A DNA stretch of 37,714 nt from Oceanospirillaceae bacterium (lineage in GTDB: Bacteria; Pseudomonadota; Gammaproteobacteria; Pseudomonadales; Oceanobacteraceae). Positions 34,301-37,714 of the stretch are shown here, piece by piece. Below the pieces are notes generated by a model, which saw only the letters and a list, made by a program, of their open reading frames with translations, was not told the origin of the DNA and did not search any database. A program made the translations under genes and the position numbers. Within the stretch, counting starts at the first letter, position 1, and each line of letters begins with the position of its first letter. The DNA lies in assembly GCA_024234265.1 (NCBI GenBank), contig JACKOM010000019.1, positions 1 to 37,714 of the forward strand, written 5' to 3'.

Positions 34301-34487
34301 AGCTTCCCGCCGCCAGCTCAAACGAAAGATAACCCGCATAACTGTTGCGTAATTGAACCGCTTCACCCGCATGTGTCTGAAACGCGGCCATACAACACCC
34401 AAGCCACAGCAAAGTGATTAACCGCCTTACAACATGGTCATATAACGGGCGTCCGGGCCTCGACCAAGGGGTGTATGGAAATGTCAC
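31379..34487 (-). pseudogene. Large exported DUF3344/DUF11 surface protein, split by a frameshift in a G6 tract
   Basis: Two open frames, 33942-34487 (N-terminal, 181 residues) and 31379-33880 or slightly longer (C-terminal), are halves of one gene. The N-part has a signal peptide (RRLITLLWLGCCMAAF, cut near THA) and a DUF3344-like start; it ends abruptly at SFNTGIPPL. Removing one G from the six at 33949-33954 joins it to HCNVNTVLGGWALVVIYENP and then RVLNIFDGFQHYQG, a continuous domain of about 1035 residues in all. DUF11 repeats follow, for example near the end (PGAIVQYSIVAINQGKG, IADAIPENTSF). The last strand is FEFKYKVTLH. It is the first gene of the operon. Its TAG stop lies in the CTAG flank of the MITE. 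The start (GTG 34487) is weak. Confidence 0.83.
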
Positions 34488-34570
34488 GGAATTAGAGTGT
34501 TGAGTGCCTTGTTTTTGTCGTTGTTACATCTTTGGCCGATGGTAAGTTTGTCGGTCAGGGGAGTCAATTA

Positions 34571-34586
34571 TGTGACTATCGTCACA
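34571..34586. promoter_or_regulatory. Perfect CRP/Vfr-type site upstream of the DUF11 operon
   Basis: TGTGACTATCGTCACA has both half-sites of TGTGA-N6-TCACA without a mismatch, and the arms extend to 7 bp with a further A and T outside. It lies about 85 bp before the first codon of the DUF11 operon and about 400 bp from the LysR gene, so the operon is the likelier target. This suggests cAMP-dependent control by a CRP/Vfr protein encoded elsewhere. Confidence 0.75.
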
Positions 34587-34587
34587 T

Positions 34588-34954
34588 TGATTGTCCGCTA
34601 GGGTCAGTAACCATCAGAATTTATTATGATTTCACAATTGTTGTGGGTGATTCTCCGTTCACACCTGAAATGGCGTTAAATACCCATGTAAACTTAGTAA
34701 AAATAGGACAATGGCATAAGTTTGTTGATTATTGTTCTGTTTATTTGTAGTTGTTTTGTATTAGGTAAAGATTGTAAGTGTTTGATCCATTTTGTAAATA
34801 TTTGTAACTGAGTGGGCGGCTGAAGATTGACGAAGGTAACAAGCTGGAAAATACACGAAGCACGTCCGGCGTATGTTTGGCGATCCGCTGGGTGTTTTGG
34901 CAAATAGGATGTATCAGTGTGGGATTGTTTGTATTTGGCTGTTACTATTTAGGT
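34588..34954. other. Intergenic sequence between the DUF11 operon and the LysR gene
   Basis: AT-rich spacer in a 502-bp divergent gap (34488-34989). Besides the CRP-type site and the LysR-side inverted repeat I see no gene. An AT-poor patch at about 34810-34900 stands out from its surroundings but encodes nothing recognisable; the 69-residue minus-strand ORF there resembles no known protein. Confidence 0.4.
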
Positions 34955-34973
34955 ATCAATAAAACTAATTGAT
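34955..34973. promoter_or_regulatory. Inverted repeat just upstream of the LysR-type gene
   Basis: ATCAAT (34955-34960) and ATTGAT (34968-34973) are separated by 7 bp and end 16 bp before the LysR start codon. A dyad of this size in this position is a plausible autoregulatory operator. It is AT-rich, so chance occurrence is possible. Confidence 0.35.
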
Positions 34974-34989
34974 TACTTTTGAGTAATAT

Positions 34990-35874
34990 ATGCCAAAAAC
35001 AGATTTGCTCAGAATGTTTCTGGTGGTGGCCGAGTGTAAGGACTTCAGCAGTGCCGCCCGGGAACTGGGAAAAATGCCCTCTTTTATCAGTCGAAGTATT
35101 GCCCAGCTGGAAGAGGAGTTGGGTTTCAGTTTGTTTGCGCGCTCAACCCGTCAGGTGGCCCTCACCGAGGCAGGCATGCGTTATTACGGCGTATGCCGCA
35201 CACTACTGGCTAACCTGGATGAAACCGCCCGTTTATTACGCAGTGCCAGCCACATCCGGCGCTTGCATATCGCGGTGTCGGAAGGTTTGCAGGGCTTTTT
35301 TATGCCGGCCCTGTCAGAATTCTGTCAGGAGTTTCCTGAGTGTCGTTTTGTTATGGGGCCTCCCAGGGCGGATGCAGCCTTGCAATTGCTGGATATGGCG
35401 CCTGGCCGCGATTGGCCCTTACTGCAATTGGGTGAGCTGGGATGGGTATATGTGGCCGCGCCACGTTATCTGGAGCACAGTGCCCGTTTGGTTGCTTTCA
35501 GTGATTTAAATCAGCAGCGTTTACTGCTTGCGGAAGATCAGCAGCAGGGTATTTATATGCGTCAAGGCGGAGCTTTACAGCGCTGGCAGCCGGAAAATGT
35601 GCATGTTTTTACGGATTATCAGGCTGTGCTGGAGGCGGTTAAACAGGGCATGGGTCTGGCTTTTTTACCCCATACAATTGCACATCAGGCTATTTTGAGC
35701 GGGGAAATTTTGCGTGTGCTGGACCCGTTTGAAATACCGGGCTCAGCTGTTTTTTGTGTGACGAATCCTGCGTTGGAACAGAGCGATATTATGTTGCCTT
35801 TATTACGTGAAAAATTACTGGCGTATTTCCGTGCGCAACAAAAATCGGCTGACGCATGGTTGGGGTGGTCATAA
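34990..35874 (+). CDS. LysR-family transcriptional regulator
   Basis: A 294-residue regulator. The N-terminal winged helix-turn-helix (about 3-62) is canonical: LLRMFLVVAECKDFSSAARELGKMPSFISRSIAQLEEELG, as two adjoining stretches, then LFARSTRQVALTEAG. The substrate-binding domain (about 90-290) shows LHIAVSEGLQGFFMPALSEF and VLEAVKQGMGLAFLPHTIA. The effector is unknown. The ribosome binding site is weak (GAG). The helicase gene starts 2 bp after its stop, so the two are probably co-transcribed. The divergent DUF11 operon could be a target, but 500 bp separates them. Confidence 0.93.
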   Translation: MPKTDLLRMFLVVAECKDFSSAARELGKMPSFISRSIAQLEEELGFSLFARSTRQVALTEAGMRYYGVCRTLLANLDETARLLRSASHIRRLHIAVSEGLQGFFMPALSEFCQEFPECRFVMGPPRADAALQLLDMAPGRDWPLLQLGELGWVYVAAPRYLEHSARLVAFSDLNQQRLLLAEDQQQGIYMRQGGALQRWQPENVHVFTDYQAVLEAVKQGMGLAFLPHTIAHQAILSGEILRVLDPFEIPGSAVFCVTNPALEQSDIMLPLLREKLLAYFRAQQKSADAWLGWS

Positions 35875-35876
35875 GA

Positions 35877-37714
35877 ATGCAGTTAACCCCTGAGCAATAT
35901 GCCGTAGTGCAACATGCCCATGGCCACGCCAAGGTGCTGGCGGTGGCCGGTGCGGGAAAAACCACTACCCTGGCGCATTTTATTGCGGGCAAACTTGCTG
36001 CCGGTGTGGAAGCGCGGCGCATGCTGGTGCTGATGTATAACAAGGCGGCGCAATTGGGTTTTACTGCAACCCTGCAAAAGGTTGCGGGGCAGGGTGCGCT
36101 GCCGCAGGTGCGTACGTTTCACAGCCTTGCCTTACGCATTTATCAGCGTTTAATCAGCCAGGGTTTTTTGCCCGCCTTCCAGGAAAAAATCCTCAGCGAC
36201 AGTGAAACTGAGCAGCAGTTATTTCGTATGTTGCAGCAATTGCTGGGCGGTGATGAACAGCGTGAGTTATTAGATAATCGCAAAAAATGGCTTGAGCCGG
36301 CCATGTCATTTATTGAGCAGGTAAAAGCCGGGCTTGATCCTGCGCAGTTGGTATTTGAACGTGGCCACTGGCCGGATAAATGCCAGTGTTTTGTGGCGCT
36401 GTTTGAGCAGTTTGAAGAGTGGCGTCAGGCCAATCGTCGCATTACGTTTTCCGATATGTTATTCGATGTGGCGCATTTTTTTAGCCGCCGTCCGGATATT
36501 GCTGCGCAATTTGCCGGGCATATGGATTGGATTCTGGTGGATGAATATCAGGACATAAATCCAGTGCAGCAATTTTTGCTGGAAACACTTGCCGGGCAGC
36601 GCGCCAGTGTGATGGTCATAGGTGATGCTGATCAGACTATCTATGGTTTCCGTGGTTCTGAGCCGGCGTTTATTTTACATAAGTTTGATGAGCGTTTTAC
36701 AGCGCCAACCCTGTACCCGTTGAGCACTAGTTTTCGTTATGGTCACGCCGTTGCACTGGCGGCCAGTGCCTTAATTAACCATAACCTGCAGCGCCAGAAA
36801 TTAATTGCAACGGCCTTTAAAGGAAATCCAAATACAAGCCTGACGGTGCAACAGCATCCCCATTATGCCCAGGCGGTTGTAGGCATTATTCAGCAACAGG
36901 CCGAATTTTATGCGCTTGAAGATATAGCCGTTTTAAATCGGGTGTGGGCGGTGAGTGCGCCCATTGAATTAGCCTTGTTAGCGGCCAATATTCCCTATCA
37001 GCTCGATCATCATTTAAGTGTTTTGCAGCGCAGTGAGTTGCAGCCATTTCGTATTTTATTTGCCATGGCGGCGGGTTTGTTTCACGGGCAAAGTGTGCAG
37101 CAGCGTTATCAACAGTGGCTGGTTTTATTAACCCAACCATTCCCAAAGGTTAAACGTCAGCTGCTGGATGAATTGGCGCAAAAACTCGCCCTTTATGAAA
37201 AACCGGGTGTGGATTTTAATGTGATTAATAAAGCCGGGCTGAATAAATGGCAGTTCGAAAAAATTGATCAGCGTTTAAAGCTCGCGGCCATGGCATTTAA
37301 CCGGCGCATCAGTGCCGCCCAGTTAGTGCACAGGTATTCCTTGGAAACAGAATATCTGGAGGGCCTAAAAGATAATGCGGTAAGTGGCCAGCAGGTGGAT
37401 GATGCCCAGGCTACGGTGCGTGCCTTTTTGCAGTATGTTTCGCAAAACCCTTTGCCCTGTGAGCAGATGCATGAACATCTGCAGCAATTACAAATGCGGC
37501 GTGATGCCCAGGATGGCCGGCACGGGGTGTTATTAACCTCAGTACATAAAGCCAAGGGTCTGGAGTGGCCTGTGGTGATTATTCCGGGTTTGAGCGAGCA
37601 GTTTTTCCCCTATCAGTCGGAAGGGGATTTTAACGCACCGCCGGATATCGAAGCTGAGCGGCGTTTGTTGTATGTGGCCATGACTCGCGCCCGTCAGCAT
37701 TTATTTATGGTTGT
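35877..37714 (+). CDS. UvrD/Rep-like superfamily 1 DNA helicase, 3' end beyond the window
   Basis: 612 complete codons are visible, open to the window edge. Motifs in order: LTPEQYAVVQHA (Q motif), AVAGAGKTTTLAHF (Walker A, about 23-36), VRTFHSLALRIY (Ia), ILVDEYQDINPVQQ (Walker B, about 219-232), VIGDADQTIYGFRGSEP (III, about 245-261), LSTSFRYG (IV), LLTSVHKAKGLEWPVV (V, about 550-565) and RRLLYVAMTRARQHLF (VI, about 594-609). This is a 3'-5' helicase of the UvrD/Rep/PcrA type, smaller than RecB and with a short 2B-like insert. ATG 35877 lies 2 bp after the LysR stop. The C-terminal tail is outside the window, so a fused nuclease domain cannot be excluded. Confidence 0.93.
   Translation, partial: MQLTPEQYAVVQHAHGHAKVLAVAGAGKTTTLAHFIAGKLAAGVEARRMLVLMYNKAAQLGFTATLQKVAGQGALPQVRTFHSLALRIYQRLISQGFLPAFQEKILSDSETEQQLFRMLQQLLGGDEQRELLDNRKKWLEPAMSFIEQVKAGLDPAQLVFERGHWPDKCQCFVALFEQFEEWRQANRRITFSDMLFDVAHFFSRRPDIAAQFAGHMDWILVDEYQDINPVQQFLLETLAGQRASVMVIGDADQTIYGFRGSEPAFILHKFDERFTAPTLYPLSTSFRYGHAVALAASALINHNLQRQKLIATAFKGNPNTSLTVQQHPHYAQAVVGIIQQQAEFYALEDIAVLNRVWAVSAPIELALLAANIPYQLDHHLSVLQRSELQPFRILFAMAAGLFHGQSVQQRYQQWLVLLTQPFPKVKRQLLDELAQKLALYEKPGVDFNVINKAGLNKWQFEKIDQRLKLAAMAFNRRISAAQLVHRYSLETEYLEGLKDNAVSGQQVDDAQATVRAFLQYVSQNPLPCEQMHEHLQQLQMRRDAQDGRHGVLLTSVHKAKGLEWPVVIIPGLSEQFFPYQSEGDFNAPPDIEAERRLLYVAMTRARQHLFMV

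Noticed and set aside
34694..34903. 69-residue minus-strand ORF in the DUF11/LysR gap
   Set aside because: No ribosome binding site, no domain, and it ends without relation to neighbouring genes.
1..37714. CRISPR array, prophage, integron or defence island
   Set aside because: No regularly spaced repeats, cas, integrase, phage or restriction genes were seen; the lone UvrD-like helicase at the end is not enough to propose a defence system.

Overview
The window is chromosomal DNA from a gammaproteobacterium, most like the aquatic Pseudomonadales/Oceanospirillales/Cellvibrionales kind. The clues are a Dnr-type regulator, a class III ribonucleotide reductase with a split glycyl-radical part, a trypsin-like protease with a GlyGly-CTERM tail, a FIST + GGDEF/EAL pair and DUF11-rich surface proteins. 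The genus cannot be named from the sequence alone. No rRNA, tRNA, CRISPR array, phage or plasmid genes were seen.

Layout. (1) 0.2-4.5 kb, minus strand: an RND efflux pump, adaptor then permease, with a terminator after it and palindromes before it. (2) 4.7-8.2 kb, plus: a FIST sensor, a GGDEF/EAL cyclic-di-GMP enzyme and a small exported protein. (3) 8.2-12.1 kb: a lipoprotein, an AraC-type regulator and the GlyGly-CTERM protease. (4) 12.2-13.0 kb, minus: bacterioferritin and its small ferredoxin (bfd), with Fur-like sites. (5) 13.2-22.3 kb: an anaerobic block with nrdD, a separate 50-residue glycyl-radical ORF, nrdG, an HD hydrolase, dnr, a porin, mobA, moaC-moaD-moaE, a PilJ-domain sensor broken by a homopolymer frameshift, and an MBL-fold hydrolase. 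(6) 22.5-34.5 kb, minus: a five-gene operon of exported DUF11-type proteins ending in a 1976-residue protein with an internal OmpA-like domain and a predicted outer-membrane barrel. (7) 35.0-37.7 kb, plus: a LysR regulator and a UvrD/Rep helicase cut by the window end.

How it works together. FNR/Dnr-type boxes (TTGAT-N4-ATCAA, two perfect and two with one mismatch) lie upstream of nrdD, dnr, the porin/mobA pair and the PilJ gene. For three of them a plausible -10 sits at class II activation distance. Oxygen limitation or nitric oxide would therefore switch on anaerobic dNTP synthesis, molybdenum-cofactor synthesis and a porin together. nrdD also carries a good NrdR box over its predicted start site. 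The FIST protein could be a nitric-oxide sensor of the NosP kind feeding the cyclic-di-GMP enzyme.

The best candidate for something undescribed is the DUF11/OmpA operon. It has a perfect CRP-type site in front, shared N-terminal and C-terminal strand patterns in its products, two strong hairpins at the start of the giant gene, a frameshift in its first gene, and a 262-bp MITE-like element inserted exactly between a stop codon and the next ribosome binding site. A second, unrelated 139-bp MITE-like element with a 6-bp target duplication lies just past the operon's end. The other main point is the split class III ribonucleotide reductase.
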